A stretch of DNA of 64,000 nt from CAIWHR01 sp963788185 (GCA_963788185.1 CAWBGE010000017.1:372001-436000); one strand, 5' to 3'. Counted from the first letter of the stretch, positions 42,553 through 52,091 are shown. The notes: generated by a model from the sequence alone, not told the origin. Program-made: numbers and translations.

Positions 42553-43482
42553 CTAATGGCGGACGGCGAATCCTTTCGGCAATCCCGCCTCGGGCGTCAT
42601 TCCGTAGATGGCCTCGCCGGGCAGCCCTGCCTTGAGCGGCTCGCGCGCGGCGATCAGCGCCTCGATGTTCACGCCGGTCCTGATCCCCATCGCCTCGAAC
42701 ATGAACACGAGGTCCTCGGTGACGACGTTGCCGGAGGCGCCCGGCGCGAAAGGGCAGCCGCCCAGTCCACCCAGCGAGCTGTCGAAGGTGCGCACGCCGA
42801 CGTCGTAGGCGGCGAGGCAGTTGGCGAGCCCCAGGCCGCGCGTGTTGTGCATGTGCGCGGCGCCGGTCTTGGCGCCGATGGCAGCGCGCACCTTGTCGAA
42901 CAGGCGCCGGACCTGCGCCGGGTTGGCCATGCCCGTCGTATCGGAGAGCCCGGCTTCGTCGACGCCGGCCGCCACGCATTCGCGCGCGACCCGGACGACG
43001 TCGTCCTCGGGCACCTCGCCCTGGATGGTGCAGCCGAACGCGGTCGACAGGCCGGCTTCGATCTTCACTCCGGGCGCCGTCCGGTCGCGCAGTTGCACGA
43101 TGGCGCGCACCTCCTCGATCATCTCCTCGCGCGTCTTGCGCACGTTGGCGAGCGAGTGCGCGGCACTTGCCGACACCGGAATCGTGAGCTTCTGCGCGCC
43201 GGCCTTCAGAGCAGCTTCGGCCCCGCGCAGGTTGGGCACCAGCGCCATCACCGTGACGCCCGGGTGGGTGAGCGCATGGCGTACCACCTCCGCGGCGTCC
43301 GCCATCTGTGGCATCAGCTTGGCCGGCACGAACGAGCAGACCTCGATTTCACGCAGGCCAGCGGCCACCAGCGCGTCGATCCAACGGAACTTGTCCGCGG
43401 TCGGCATCGTGGCCTTGACGGACTGCAGTCCGTCGCGGGGGCCCACTTCGCTGATCAGGACTTCGGCTTGGTCTGGCGCCAT
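42553..43482 (-). CDS. HMG-CoA-lyase-family aldolase
   Basis: The 309-residue TIM-barrel enzyme has the HMGL signature ISEVGPRDGLQSVKATMPTADKFRWIDAL, the metal-binding HMHNTRGLGLANCLAAYDVGV, and GLGGCPFAPGASGNV with the catalytic Cys loop. It cleaves 3-hydroxy-3-methylglutaryl-CoA or a related citramalyl-type CoA ester in leucine or acid catabolism. AGGAGA precedes ATG 43482. It lies between a TRAP operon and the nitronate-monooxygenase-like gene, with gaps of 191 and 187 bp, so it may be a separate unit. Confidence 0.92.
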   Translation of the reverse strand: MAPDQAEVLISEVGPRDGLQSVKATMPTADKFRWIDALVAAGLREIEVCSFVPAKLMPQMADAAEVVRHALTHPGVTVMALVPNLRGAEAALKAGAQKLTIPVSASAAHSLANVRKTREEMIEEVRAIVQLRDRTAPGVKIEAGLSTAFGCTIQGEVPEDDVVRVARECVAAGVDEAGLSDTTGMANPAQVRRLFDKVRAAIGAKTGAAHMHNTRGLGLANCLAAYDVGVRTFDSSLGGLGGCPFAPGASGNVVTEDLVFMFEAMGIRTGVNIEALIAAREPLKAGLPGEAIYGMTPEAGLPKGFAVRH

Positions 43483-43673
43483 GATTTGTCTCCTTGAGGG
43501 CGGTCAGGGGAGCCCGGATTCGGGTTGCCGGTTGTCGTTTCCCGCATGCTAGAAAGATTCGGTGATCGACGCCAGCGCGGGAAATCGACGGTGGTCGCCA
43601 ATGGGCGCGTCGCGCCCACTCGATGCGACTTGCGACACGGTCTCGACCCTCGTGTCGCACGCGTCGCGCCGCC

Positions 43674-44945
43674 TCAACTCTTCAGCATCAGCGGCAGCCA
43701 CAGCGACAGCTGCGGAACGAAGGTGAGCAGCAGCAGCACGACGGCCAGCACCCCGACGTACGGCCAGATCTCCTTGACGAGCAGTCCCAGGCGGGTGCCC
43801 GAGACGGAACTCGACACGAACAGCAGCACCCCGACGGGCGGCGTGATCTGCCCGATGGTGAGATTGACCAGCAGCACGATGCCGAAATGGGTGAGATCGA
43901 TGCCGTAGCTCTGAAGCACCGGCAGCAGGATGGGCACCAGGATGATCATGATGGCGATGGTTTCCATGAAGCAGCCCAGCACCAGCAGCACGACGTTGAG
44001 CAGCAGGAGCAGCGCCCAGGTGCTCGACGTCAGATCCTTGACGCCGTTGGCGATCAGCTGCGGCGCCTGCTCGACGCCGAGTATCCAGCTGAACGGCGCG
44101 GCCGCCGCCACGATCAGCAGAATGACGGAGGTTTCCTTGGCGGTGGTGAGCAGGATGTGCGGAATCTGCTTCCAGCGCAGCGTTCGGTAAAACACCGCGC
44201 CGACGATCAGCGAATACGCGGCGGCCACACCGGCGATTTCGGTCGCCGTGAACACACCCATCCGGAAGCCGACGAGGATCAGCACCGGCATCATCAGCGC
44301 CCAGAACGCGTGCTTGAACTGCGCGCCGAGCCGCGACAGCGAGAAGGCATCATCCTTGGGGTAGCGGCGGCGCGCGGCAATGACCGCGGTCAGCAGCACC
44401 ATCGAGAGCGCCATCACCAGCCCGGGAACCACCCCCGCCCAGAACAGGTCGCCCAGCGAGATGTTGGCCTGCCACGCGTAGATCACCATCAGGATCGACG
44501 GCGGGATGATCGGGCCGAGCGTCGCGCAGGCGGCGGTGAGCGCTGCCGCGAAGCCGCGCCCATAGCCGGCCTTGACAAGTTGCGGCACGAACACCCGTGT
44601 CGTCGCGGCGCAGTCGGCGACCGACGATCCCGAGATTCCCGACAGGAACACGTTGCCGACGATGGCGGTCTGCGCCATGCCGCCGCGGATGTGACCGACG
44701 AACGCACGCGTGAATCCGAACAGCCGCTCGCTGATCCCGGACTCGTTCATCAGCGTCCCCGCCAGCGTGAACAGCGGGATGGCGAGCAGAGGAAACGACT
44801 GCACGCCGGTGACGACGCGCTGCGCGACCACCGACAGCGGGATGCCTTCGACGACGATCGCCAGCAGCGACGACCCCAGCATCGCCAGCGCAATCGGGAG
44901 GCCGACGACCAGCAGCACGGCGAAGGTGACGAGCAGCAGCGTCAC
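43674..44945 (-). CDS. TRAP transporter large membrane subunit (DctM), second system
   Basis: The 423-residue membrane protein has DctM motifs FPLLAIPLFTLAGTLMNESGIS, FLSGISGSSVADCAATTRVFVPQLV and IIPPSILMVIYAWQANISLGDLFWAGVVPGLV with repeated membrane segments. It is the channel subunit of a carboxylate TRAP importer. It overlaps the small subunit gene by 4 bp, and the binding-protein gene lies upstream. It is distinct from the 30201-31475 protein. Confidence 0.94.
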   Translation of the reverse strand: MTLLLVTFAVLLVVGLPIALAMLGSSLLAIVVEGIPLSVVAQRVVTGVQSFPLLAIPLFTLAGTLMNESGISERLFGFTRAFVGHIRGGMAQTAIVGNVFLSGISGSSVADCAATTRVFVPQLVKAGYGRGFAAALTAACATLGPIIPPSILMVIYAWQANISLGDLFWAGVVPGLVMALSMVLLTAVIAARRRYPKDDAFSLSRLGAQFKHAFWALMMPVLILVGFRMGVFTATEIAGVAAAYSLIVGAVFYRTLRWKQIPHILLTTAKETSVILLIVAAAAPFSWILGVEQAPQLIANGVKDLTSSTWALLLLLNVVLLVLGCFMETIAIMIILVPILLPVLQSYGIDLTHFGIVLLVNLTIGQITPPVGVLLFVSSSVSGTRLGLLVKEIWPYVGVLAVVLLLLTFVPQLSLWLPLMLKS

Positions 44946-45472
44946 GGCTTCTCCCCGGCGATGACGCTTTCGACTTCACCGCGAAACACCACTTCGACGC
45001 CCTTGTCGAGCCACAGCCGCGCGATGTGCACCAGCATCAGCACCAGCCCCGCCGGCATTGCCGCAACGAACCAGGCCTTCGAGACGTTCATCATCGGCGA
45101 ATCGACCACCAGCTCCTGCGCCACCAGGTCGACACACGCGTACAGGGCCACCAGGATGATTGCGATTCCGACGAGCAGCGTCAGCCCGTTGAGCCACTTC
45201 ATCTTCGGGCTGGCGTAGATCGGGGCCATCACGTCGATGCGGATGTGCATGTGGGTGCGCAGCGCGGCGGCTGCCGCGATGAAGACCATCCACGTGAAGA
45301 GCGCGACGATCAGCTCTTCGCTCCAGGTCAAGGGATCGTTGAACACGTAGCGAAGAATGACGCCCACCACCACGAGCAAGAAGATTGCGGCGTGCACGAA
45401 AATCAGGAAGACCTTTTCGAATGCACAGGCGGCGTCGTCGGCGAGACGCACCGTTCGGTGGAGGGCGCCCAT
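44942..45472 (-). CDS. TRAP transporter small membrane subunit (DctQ), second system
   Basis: The 176-residue protein has four hydrophobic helices and the DctQ core VVGVILRYVFNDPLTWSEELIVALFTWMVFIAAAAALRTHMHIRIDV. It pairs with the large subunit it overlaps by 4 bp. The binding-protein gene ends 9 bp upstream, with no terminator between, unlike the first TRAP set. Confidence 0.92.
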   Translation of the reverse strand: MGALHRTVRLADDAACAFEKVFLIFVHAAIFLLVVVGVILRYVFNDPLTWSEELIVALFTWMVFIAAAAALRTHMHIRIDVMAPIYASPKMKWLNGLTLLVGIAIILVALYACVDLVAQELVVDSPMMNVSKAWFVAAMPAGLVLMLVHIARLWLDKGVEVVFRGEVESVIAGEKP

Positions 45473-45481
45473 CGCGTGGTT

Positions 45482-46480
45482 CTACTTCTTCTTGCGGCCG
45501 GCGTCGATGGTTTCACGCACCCGCTTCAGGTTGTCGGCGCCCCAGCGGGCCTCGAGCTTCTGGAATGCCGGCCCCATCTTGGCGGCGAAGGCGGCCCGAT
45601 CCGGGTTGTCGTTGATCGCGGTCTTGCCCGACTTGCGGATGTCCTCGAGCATCGACTTCTCGCGCTCCTGCTGCAGGCGGGAGTTCTTCGCGGAGACAGC
45701 GGCCGCCTCTTCCATCAGGATCTTCTGCTGCTCCGGCGTCAGCTTGTCGAACGTGCGCTTGTTCATCACCAGCGTGTTGTTCTGCAGCATGTGGCGCGTC
45801 ATCGCGAGGTGGCCCTGCACTTCATAGAACTTGCGGGCATAGATCGTCGGGATCGGGTTTTCCTGGCCGTCGACGGTCTTCTGCTGCAGCGCGGTGTAGA
45901 CCTCGCCGAAGGGGATCGGCGTCGGCGCCGCGCCCATCGCGCGGATCATCTCGACCCACACCGGCGACTCCGGCACTCGGATCTTGAGTCCGGCGAGATC
46001 CTCGGGCTTGTTGATCGCCTTGGCCGCCGTCGTCAGCTCGCGCCAGCCCCAGTACCAGATCTTCGACAGCATGATGACGCCGTGCTTGTCGCGCAGCTCG
46101 TCGAACAACGGCTGGAACGCTGGTCCGCGGATCACCGTCTCCGCTTCCTTCCAGTCGTTCCACAGGAACGGCGCGCTGGCGATTTCGATCCCCGGCACCA
46201 GGTTGGAAACCACCGGCATCGACGGGGCCGAGATGTCGAGCGCCCCCGACTTCACCTGCTGCAGGAGATCGACCTCCTTGCCGAGCTGCTCCGACGGGAA
46301 GACCTTGACGATGACCTCGCCCTTGGTGCGCTTCCCCACGTTGTCGGCAAATTCCTGGAACAGGTCGTAGGCGACCTCGCCGTTGTTCATCGCGTGCCCG
46401 AACCGTATGGTCGTGGCCGCGGATGCCGGAATGGACGCGAATGCGGCAGCAAGCGCTACCGAAACGAAAAGACGACGCAT
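45482..46480 (-). CDS. TRAP transporter solute-binding protein (DctP), second system
   Basis: The 332-residue protein has a short signal peptide (LFVSVALAAAFASIPASAA) and a full DctP domain: TTIRFGHAMNNGEVAYDLFQEFADNVGKRTKGEVIVKVFPSEQLG, LAGLKIRVPESPVWVEMIRAMGAAPTPIPF with the ligand Arg, and EVYTALQQKTVDGQENPIPTIY. An AGGAGGA ribosome site before ATG 46480 decides the start. It heads the TRAP operon. Neighbouring HMG-CoA lyase suggests a branched or dicarboxylic acid ligand, but this is a guess. Confidence 0.93.
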   Translation of the reverse strand: MRRLFVSVALAAAFASIPASAATTIRFGHAMNNGEVAYDLFQEFADNVGKRTKGEVIVKVFPSEQLGKEVDLLQQVKSGALDISAPSMPVVSNLVPGIEIASAPFLWNDWKEAETVIRGPAFQPLFDELRDKHGVIMLSKIWYWGWRELTTAAKAINKPEDLAGLKIRVPESPVWVEMIRAMGAAPTPIPFGEVYTALQQKTVDGQENPIPTIYARKFYEVQGHLAMTRHMLQNNTLVMNKRTFDKLTPEQQKILMEEAAAVSAKNSRLQQEREKSMLEDIRKSGKTAINDNPDRAAFAAKMGPAFQKLEARWGADNLKRVRETIDAGRKKK

Positions 46481-46608
46481 GAACTCCTCCTTGGGCAAGT
46501 CACTGCAAAAGCACGTCCGGGCGGGGATCGCCACGGCGACCGGCTTCCCCGCATTCTCTGTTCATCGGGCGCGGGAGACAGCTACCGTACGCAATGTGCA
46601 GTAGCGGG

Positions 46609-47931
46609 TCAAGGCCGGGGGTCGAGCGGGATGCTGACGCGTGCGACGGTTCCGCCACCATCGCGGGGCAGGAGGTCGAAGCGGCCGCCGTGGAGCCGCG
46701 CGATGCGATCGACGATGGCGAGGCCCAGGCCCGCGCCGGCAACGCCGTCGGCATTGCTGCGCGCGGCGCTGGCGCGCGTGAACGGCTGCTTCAGGCGATC
46801 GACCTCGCCCGGGGCAATGCCCGGCCCGCGATCGGCGACATCGAGAACGAAGCGGCCGTCGCGCACACAGGTGCTGACTTCGACCGGCGGCGCGCCGTAG
46901 GCGAGCGCGTTGTCGATGAGATTGGCAATCAGTCGCGAGCAGGCGGTGGGCCGTAGCGGAAGCGCAGGCACCCAGCCGGCGGCGAGACGCACGTCGCGCC
47001 CGCTGCGCGTGTAGCGGTCGACCGACGCGCGGACGACTTCGTTGGGATCGGTGAGCACGCGCGAGGTTTCGTGGTCGCCGCGCGCGAAGTCGAGGAACTG
47101 GCCGATGATCCGGTCCATCTCGTCGATATCGTCGGCCATGCCCGCGCGCACCGCGTCGTCGCGTGTGCCCATTTCGATGCCGAGGCGCAGTCGCGCCAGC
47201 GGCGTGCGCAGGTCGTGCGACACGCCGGCCAGCAGCAGTGCCCGGTCGGCCTCGAGTTGCTGGAGGTTCGCCGTCATCCGGTTGAACCCGCGGTTGAGGC
47301 TGGCGATCTCCGACGGGCCGCTCTCGGGTAGCGGATCGGGAGTTTCGCCGCGGCCCACCCGCTCGACAGCGACGTTGAGTTCGCGCAGCGGCCGCGCGAG
47401 GTGGCGCGCAAAGAAGAACGCCGCGATGAGCAGCAGCACCGCCACCGACAGGCTCCAGATCGCGGCGCGCGACGGCACGTCCTCGGCCTGTGGCCGTGGC
47501 GGCAGCGGAAAGCTCACCCAGTAGTTGTTGCCGCCGGCCTCGATCTTCACCAGCAGCAGGCCGCGGCCCGGCGCCACGCGCAATTCGGTCCCGGGGCCGA
47601 GACCCGCACGAAGTCGCTGTTCGAACTCCAGCATCGGCGGACCGAGCAGCGCGTTGCCGCCCATCATCCGACGCTCGCCCTCGGGAATGATGCGCACGCC
47701 GTATTCGCGGCCGATGCGAGTGAGCGTTTCGCGGCTCTCCCGGGCGTCGGCGGCGGCCAGCGCCGCACGCACTGCCTGCAACTGCACGATCTTGGTGTCG
47801 CTGTACTGGCGCGCGAGCAGCGCCGCGCGGTCCTGCCGGAAGAGCAGGATCGTCGCCGCCATTGCCAGCGCGATCACCGCCAGCAGCACCAGCGCCAGGC
47901 GGCCGAACAGCGTGCGGGGCAGGAGTTTCAA
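46609..47931 (-). CDS. envZ: EnvZ-like sensor histidine kinase
   Basis: The 440-residue protein has a TM helix at residues 10-31, a periplasmic sensor segment (about 32-155), TM2 (about 157-175), HAMP, and a HisKA/HATPase core with the phospho-His in AGVSHDLRTPLARL (H239), the N box LIANLIDNALAYG and the G boxes DRGPGIAP and GAGLGLAI. Such a kinase phosphorylates the adjacent OmpR-like regulator in response to envelope or osmotic cues. The regulator gene lies 12 bp upstream on the same strand. Confidence 0.88.
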   Translation of the reverse strand: MKLLPRTLFGRLALVLLAVIALAMAATILLFRQDRAALLARQYSDTKIVQLQAVRAALAAADARESRETLTRIGREYGVRIIPEGERRMMGGNALLGPPMLEFEQRLRAGLGPGTELRVAPGRGLLLVKIEAGGNNYWVSFPLPPRPQAEDVPSRAAIWSLSVAVLLLIAAFFFARHLARPLRELNVAVERVGRGETPDPLPESGPSEIASLNRGFNRMTANLQQLEADRALLLAGVSHDLRTPLARLRLGIEMGTRDDAVRAGMADDIDEMDRIIGQFLDFARGDHETSRVLTDPNEVVRASVDRYTRSGRDVRLAAGWVPALPLRPTACSRLIANLIDNALAYGAPPVEVSTCVRDGRFVLDVADRGPGIAPGEVDRLKQPFTRASAARSNADGVAGAGLGLAIVDRIARLHGGRFDLLPRDGGGTVARVSIPLDPRP

Positions 47932-47943
47932 GCGAAGCTTCCG

Positions 47944-48699
47944 TCACGCCTCGGAGGTGGGTGGCGGCGGGCTGGCAGGCGCATCGTCGGGGACGAACAC
48001 GTAGCCGAAGCCCCAGACTGTTTGCAGATACCGCGGGTTGGCGGGATCGGGTTCGACCAGCTTGCGCAGCCGCGACACCTGGACGTCGATGGCGCGGTCG
48101 AACACGTCGTGGTCGCGTCCCCGCGCGAGCAGCATCAGTTTCTCGCGCGCCAGCGGTTGGCGCGGATGCTGGACGAACACGTTGACCAGTGAGAATTCGC
48201 CGGTGGTCAGGTGGATCGTCTTGCCGTCGCGCGAAAGCGTGCGCGCGGCGAGGTCCAGTTCGTACAGGCCAAAGGCAATCCGGCCTTCGGCCCCGGGCGC
48301 GCCGGGGGCAAGATGCTGGCCGTGCCGGCGCAGAACGGCCTGGATCCTGGCCACCAGTTCGCGGGGGTTGAAGGGCTTGGGCAGATAGTCGTCGGCGCCC
48401 ATTTCGAGACCGATGATGCGATCGACGTCCTCGCCCCTGGCGGTGAGCATGATGATGGGCACCGACTCGCCGGCGCCGCGCAACCGCCGGCAGACGGCGA
48501 GTCCGTCCTCGCCGGGCAGCATCAGGTCCAGCACGACGAGATGCGGCGGATCGCGCTGCAGCTTCTTGTCGAGGTCGCGCGCGTCGGGCAAGGTGGCCAC
48601 CTGGAACCCCTGCTCGGTGAGATAGCGCGACAAAAGGTCGCGCAGGCGTACGTCGTCGTCGACGACGAGGATGCGCGGCAGTGGAGTGCGGGTGGTCAT
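47944..48699 (-). CDS. ompR: OmpR-family response regulator
   Basis: The 251-residue protein has a receiver domain with the acidic pocket VVDDD and phospho-acceptor Asp58 in VVLDLMLPGEDG, then KPFNPRELVARIQAVLRR, and a C-terminal winged helix ending SRLRKLVEPDPANPRYLQTVWGFGYVF. Length and sequence fit OmpR well. It is transcribed with the EnvZ-like kinase. TTGTAAC direct repeats 43-59 bp upstream (48742-48758) look like its own binding site, shared with the divergent Spy-like gene. Confidence 0.9.
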   Translation of the reverse strand: MTTRTPLPRILVVDDDVRLRDLLSRYLTEQGFQVATLPDARDLDKKLQRDPPHLVVLDLMLPGEDGLAVCRRLRGAGESVPIIMLTARGEDVDRIIGLEMGADDYLPKPFNPRELVARIQAVLRRHGQHLAPGAPGAEGRIAFGLYELDLAARTLSRDGKTIHLTTGEFSLVNVFVQHPRQPLAREKLMLLARGRDHDVFDRAIDVQVSRLRKLVEPDPANPRYLQTVWGFGYVFVPDDAPASPPPPTSEA

Positions 48700-48741
48700 G
48701 GGCGATTAAACGCTCGGCGAAGCGGCGCCGGGCGGGCGAAG

Positions 48742-48788
48742 TTGTAACCGATTGTAACGCCGGGACGTGGGTGCAATCTTCGGTTGCA
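48742..48788. promoter_or_regulatory. OmpR-type direct repeat and dyad between ompR and spy-like gene
   Basis: TTGTAAC occurs twice, at 48742-48748 and 48752-48758, with a 10-bp period, the one-turn tandem layout bound by OmpR-family dimers. Downstream lies TGCAA-N7-TTGCA (48772-48788). Both sit between the divergent ompR and Spy-like genes and could control either. Confidence 0.55.
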
Positions 48789-48911
48789 AACGGGGCATCA
48801 TGCCGGTGGAACGCGGCACGAGAATGCGGTCGAACCATCAGGACAGTCGCGAACCGATCGCAGCTGCCGTTCCCAGCAACGGGAAAACGAAACAGGACGA
48901 AAGGACTGACC

Positions 48912-49448
48912 ATGTCACGCTTGATCGATTCCAAACTTGCCGTTTCCGCGCGCCGGGCGAGCATCGTCGGCGCAGCGGCATTGGCGCTGGCACTTGCCGC
49001 AGCCACCTCGGCGCACGCTTTTGGCGGGCCGGGAGCGGGTGGCGGCCCCGGAATGCACGGCGGCGTCGCCGGGCCGCAAGTGATCGAAAGCATCAGGGCG
49101 AAGCTCAATCTCAACACGTCGCAACAGGTGCAGTTCGACCAGGCGGCTGCGAACGGCAAGGCCGCGCGCGAGGCTGGGCGGGCAGAATGGCTGAAGGCGC
49201 GCGATGCCGTTCGCGCAGAGTTGGCGAAGGCCGAGCCCGATCTCGCCGCCATCGCCGCAATCCGCGACGCTGCGCGGGCGAAGAACCAGGGGTTGCAGCA
49301 GGCGGCCCGTACCGATTGGCTGGCGGTCTATGCCACCTTCAGCCCCGAGCAGAAGGCCGTGGTCAAGGAGTTCATGATCCGGCGGATGGATCGCGCCGAG
49401 GGCTTCCGCCACAGGATGCGCGAGGGCATGCGTTATCGCGGGGGTTGA
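48912..49448 (+). CDS. Spy/CpxP-like periplasmic protein (LTXXQ type)
   Basis: The 178-residue protein starts with a signal peptide (SIVGAAALALALAAATSAHAF) and then carries a Gly-rich linker and an all-helical segment with two LTXXQ-like motifs, LNLNTSQQVQFDQA and ATFSPEQKAVVKEFM. Spy/CpxP proteins are envelope-stress chaperones. It is divergent from the ompR-like gene and shares its control region. Its 3' end overlaps the convergent hybrid kinase gene by 16 bp. Confidence 0.75.
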   Translation: MSRLIDSKLAVSARRASIVGAAALALALAAATSAHAFGGPGAGGGPGMHGGVAGPQVIESIRAKLNLNTSQQVQFDQAAANGKAAREAGRAEWLKARDAVRAELAKAEPDLAAIAAIRDAARAKNQGLQQAARTDWLAVYATFSPEQKAVVKEFMIRRMDRAEGFRHRMREGMRYRGG

Positions 49449-51283
49449 TCCGCGCCAGCGGTGGTGTGCCGCGACGCCGTGCCTTGCTGACGCCGTTGCC
49501 GCAGCATGGCGACGGCGTGTTCGAGTGTCGCGGCGACCAGCGGCTTGGCCAGCAGCCGCAAGCCGGCGCGCGCGGCTTCGGCGCGCGCTTCCTCGCTGGT
49601 GTCGCCCGACACGATCAATGCCGGGATCGCGGTGCCCAGCGCCGCGCGCAGGCGGGCGACCTCGTCGATGCCCGACACGCCTTCGGCGAGCCGCAGATCG
49701 GCGACGATGAGGTCGACGTCGCGAGCGCCCGCTTCCGCCAGAGCCTCGCGCACGCGATCGGAATTTTCCCCGGCGGCCACGAATCCGCCACGCGTTTCGA
49801 ACAGCGCCCGCATCGCGGCGACGACCGCCGGGTCGTCGTCGATCGCGGCGACGCGACAGCCGGCCAGCGAGGTCGCGGCCGGCGCGGTAGGCGAAGCGGG
49901 CCGTGCCGGGTCCGCGGTGACCAGAGCATCGTCGGTTGCGCGCGGCAGGCTGACCGAGAACCGCGATCCGTGGCCGATGCGGGAGGCGAGTTCCAGCCGG
50001 TGGTCCAGCAGGCCGGCAAGGCGGCGCACGATCGCCAGACCGAGTCCCATGCCACGGCCGCCGGAGTGATGCCGCGGTTTGGCGTGGATCTGGACGAAAT
50101 CGTCGAATACGCGCTCGCGATCCTCCGGCGCGATGCCCACGCCGGTGTCGATGACGTCGATACGCACGTCGACGCCGCGACGGCGCGCCCCCAGTACGAC
50201 GCCTCCGGCGTGCGTATAGCGCAGGGCGTTGCTGACGAGGTTGCGCAGCACGCGGTCGAGCAGCGCCGGATCGGAGGTGACGGTCAGTGAGGTCGGCCGG
50301 GCGGCGAGCCGCAGGCCGCTCGCGTTCGCCTGCGGCGCGAAGTCGGCGGCGATGCGCGCGAACAGCGGCGCCAGGCGCAGGCGGATGCAATGCGGCTGCA
50401 GCGCCCCGGCTTCCAGCCGCGAGAGATCCAGAAGCTGGGCGAACAGGCTCTCGAGCGCCTCGACGGACGCGTTGATGCTGGCGACCAGGGGCTTGATCTC
50501 GGGTTCCCGCGCCTTCAGCGACAGCGCGGCGGCGAACAGCCCCATCGCATGCAGCGGCTGGCGGAGGTCGTGGCTCGCTGCGGCGAGAAACTGGCTCTTG
50601 GCGCGGTTGGCATTTTCGGCCGCCAGGCGCGCGGCTTCGGCGGCTTCGCTCTGCGCCTTCAGCTCGGCGATGAGATCGGTGTTCTCGTGGCGGATGATGA
50701 GCGAGCGGGTGAGCAGATCGTTCACCTGATGCCCGAATGCCAGCACGAAGGCGAGCGCGACCGACATCACGACCGCGATCGACAGGTGGATGCCATCGGC
50801 GCCGAGGGCCACGCGCACGATCAGCGGCAGCACGGCGGGCAGCACGAACCCGTAGAACGCGGGCTTGTACACGGCGGTGAGGTTGAGCCCCCCCAGGGCG
50901 ACACCGAAGAGGCTGACGATGACCAGCGCCTGGTGCGCGGCCGAGTCGGGATAGAACGCCACCGCCGCGACGCCCCACAGCGTACCGGCAATCGTGGAAC
51001 CCAGCGCGGAGCGCGTTCCCCAGCGCACGGCGTCCTCGGGCATCGGATTCGCGCGACGGTAGGAGCGCGCCAGTGCGCCGCGCCACGCCTGGTTGGCGAG
51101 TATGGCGCCGATCCACAGCGCCATGTCCCGGAGCGCGACGTGTTCGCGCAGCACGGCGCAGAGGATCAGCGCCCCCAGCAGCATCGACAACGTGGTCCGG
51201 CGCCAGGACCCGATCAGCGTGGCGACCTCGTCGGCCAAGGCACGCGTCACGAGCGCGCGGGGAGGCGCGGTGGTGGCGGGCAC
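49433..51283 (-). CDS. Membrane hybrid histidine kinase with C-terminal receiver
   Basis: The 616-residue protein has an N-terminal membrane region of five or six hydrophobic helices (residues about 30-190), a short coiled coil, a HisKA domain with SQFLAAASHDLRQPLHAMGLF (H238), a HATPase with DTGVGIAPEDRERVF and GMGLGLAIVRRL, and a C-terminal receiver (AAIDDDPAVVAAMRALFETRGG; ADLRLAEGVSGID). It is downstream of a LuxR-type regulator gene by 16 bp, on the same strand. The pair likely forms a phosphorelay of the kind often found in pathway-unknown betaproteobacterial systems. The SHDLRQPL box is the common variant of these kinases. Confidence 0.9.
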   Translation of the reverse strand: MPATTAPPRALVTRALADEVATLIGSWRRTTLSMLLGALILCAVLREHVALRDMALWIGAILANQAWRGALARSYRRANPMPEDAVRWGTRSALGSTIAGTLWGVAAVAFYPDSAAHQALVIVSLFGVALGGLNLTAVYKPAFYGFVLPAVLPLIVRVALGADGIHLSIAVVMSVALAFVLAFGHQVNDLLTRSLIIRHENTDLIAELKAQSEAAEAARLAAENANRAKSQFLAAASHDLRQPLHAMGLFAAALSLKAREPEIKPLVASINASVEALESLFAQLLDLSRLEAGALQPHCIRLRLAPLFARIAADFAPQANASGLRLAARPTSLTVTSDPALLDRVLRNLVSNALRYTHAGGVVLGARRRGVDVRIDVIDTGVGIAPEDRERVFDDFVQIHAKPRHHSGGRGMGLGLAIVRRLAGLLDHRLELASRIGHGSRFSVSLPRATDDALVTADPARPASPTAPAATSLAGCRVAAIDDDPAVVAAMRALFETRGGFVAAGENSDRVREALAEAGARDVDLIVADLRLAEGVSGIDEVARLRAALGTAIPALIVSGDTSEEARAEAARAGLRLLAKPLVAATLEHAVAMLRQRRQQGTASRHTTAGADQPPR

Positions 51284-51299
51284 GGCTGCACGCTCCGCG

Positions 51300-51950
51300 T
51301 CAGCCGTGGCGCGGGTGCAGCAGGTCGGCGTGGATGCCGCGCCGCGCGAGTTCGGCCACCGCCTGCGTGCGCGAATTGACGCGCAGCGCCTTGAGGATGG
51401 CGCTCACGTGCACCTTGACCGTCCCCTCGGAGAGGCGGAGATCGCGGCAGATCAGCTTGTTGGGCTTGCCCTGCGCCAGAAGCTTCAGCACGTCGGCCTG
51501 CCGCGCCGTCAGTCCCAGCGTGCCGTGTGCGACGTGCGCGCCGTCGCCGTCCGGCATCGATGCCGCGTCCGCGGCGCGGCACACGCAGCCGTCCAGCACC
51601 TGGCGCAGCGCTTCCAGCAGCGCCGACGCGTTGGCGGTCTTGGCAATGAAGCCGCGGGCGCCGGCGGCGAGCGCCGCGTTGACGGTGGCGTCGTCATGCG
51701 TCGCGGACAGCACCACGACGGGGACGCCGGGGTAATCGAGCATGAAATCGGCGAGTAGATCGAGTCCGCGGATGCCGGGGAGTGCCAGATCGAGCAGCAC
51801 CAGGTCGACGTCAGGCTCGTCGTCGAGGATCGCGATCGCCTCGCCGGCGTGGGCCGCCGCGCGCACCTCGATTCCAGGGGCGAGCTGGGGCAGGAGTTGC
51901 ATCAGCGCATCGAGTATCAGGGGGTGATCGTCGACGACGAGAATCTTCAT
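51300..51950 (-). CDS. LuxR/NarL-family response regulator
   Basis: The 216-residue protein has a receiver with acidic residues in MKILVVDDHPLILDAL and phospho-acceptor Asp54 in LVLLDLALPGIRGLD, then a LuxR-type helix-turn-helix: LTARQADVLKLLAQGKPNKLICRDLRLSEGTVKVHVSAILKALRV. It is likely phosphorylated by the hybrid kinase encoded 16 bp downstream. Target genes are unknown. Confidence 0.92.
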   Translation of the reverse strand: MKILVVDDHPLILDALMQLLPQLAPGIEVRAAAHAGEAIAILDDEPDVDLVLLDLALPGIRGLDLLADFMLDYPGVPVVVLSATHDDATVNAALAAGARGFIAKTANASALLEALRQVLDGCVCRAADAASMPDGDGAHVAHGTLGLTARQADVLKLLAQGKPNKLICRDLRLSEGTVKVHVSAILKALRVNSRTQAVAELARRGIHADLLHPRHG

Positions 51951-52011
51951 GGTTTCCTCCCGGTGTGGAATCGCGGCCGGACGAAGGTTGCCGACCTTGG
52001 GAAGAACGCTA

Positions 52012-52032
52012 ACGCCCGCGAAGCTCGGGCGT
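52012..52032 (-). terminator. Possible hairpin downstream of the macAB genes
   Basis: ACGCCCG (52012-52018) pairs with CGGGCGT (52026-52032) around a 7-base loop, 60 bp after the permease stop on the minus strand. No T run follows, so a terminator role is uncertain. Confidence 0.3.
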
Positions 52033-52091
52033 AACCTGCGAAGGCTGACAGGAAACCGGGCCGCGCGGATCGCGCGCTCGCGGCGGGATCG

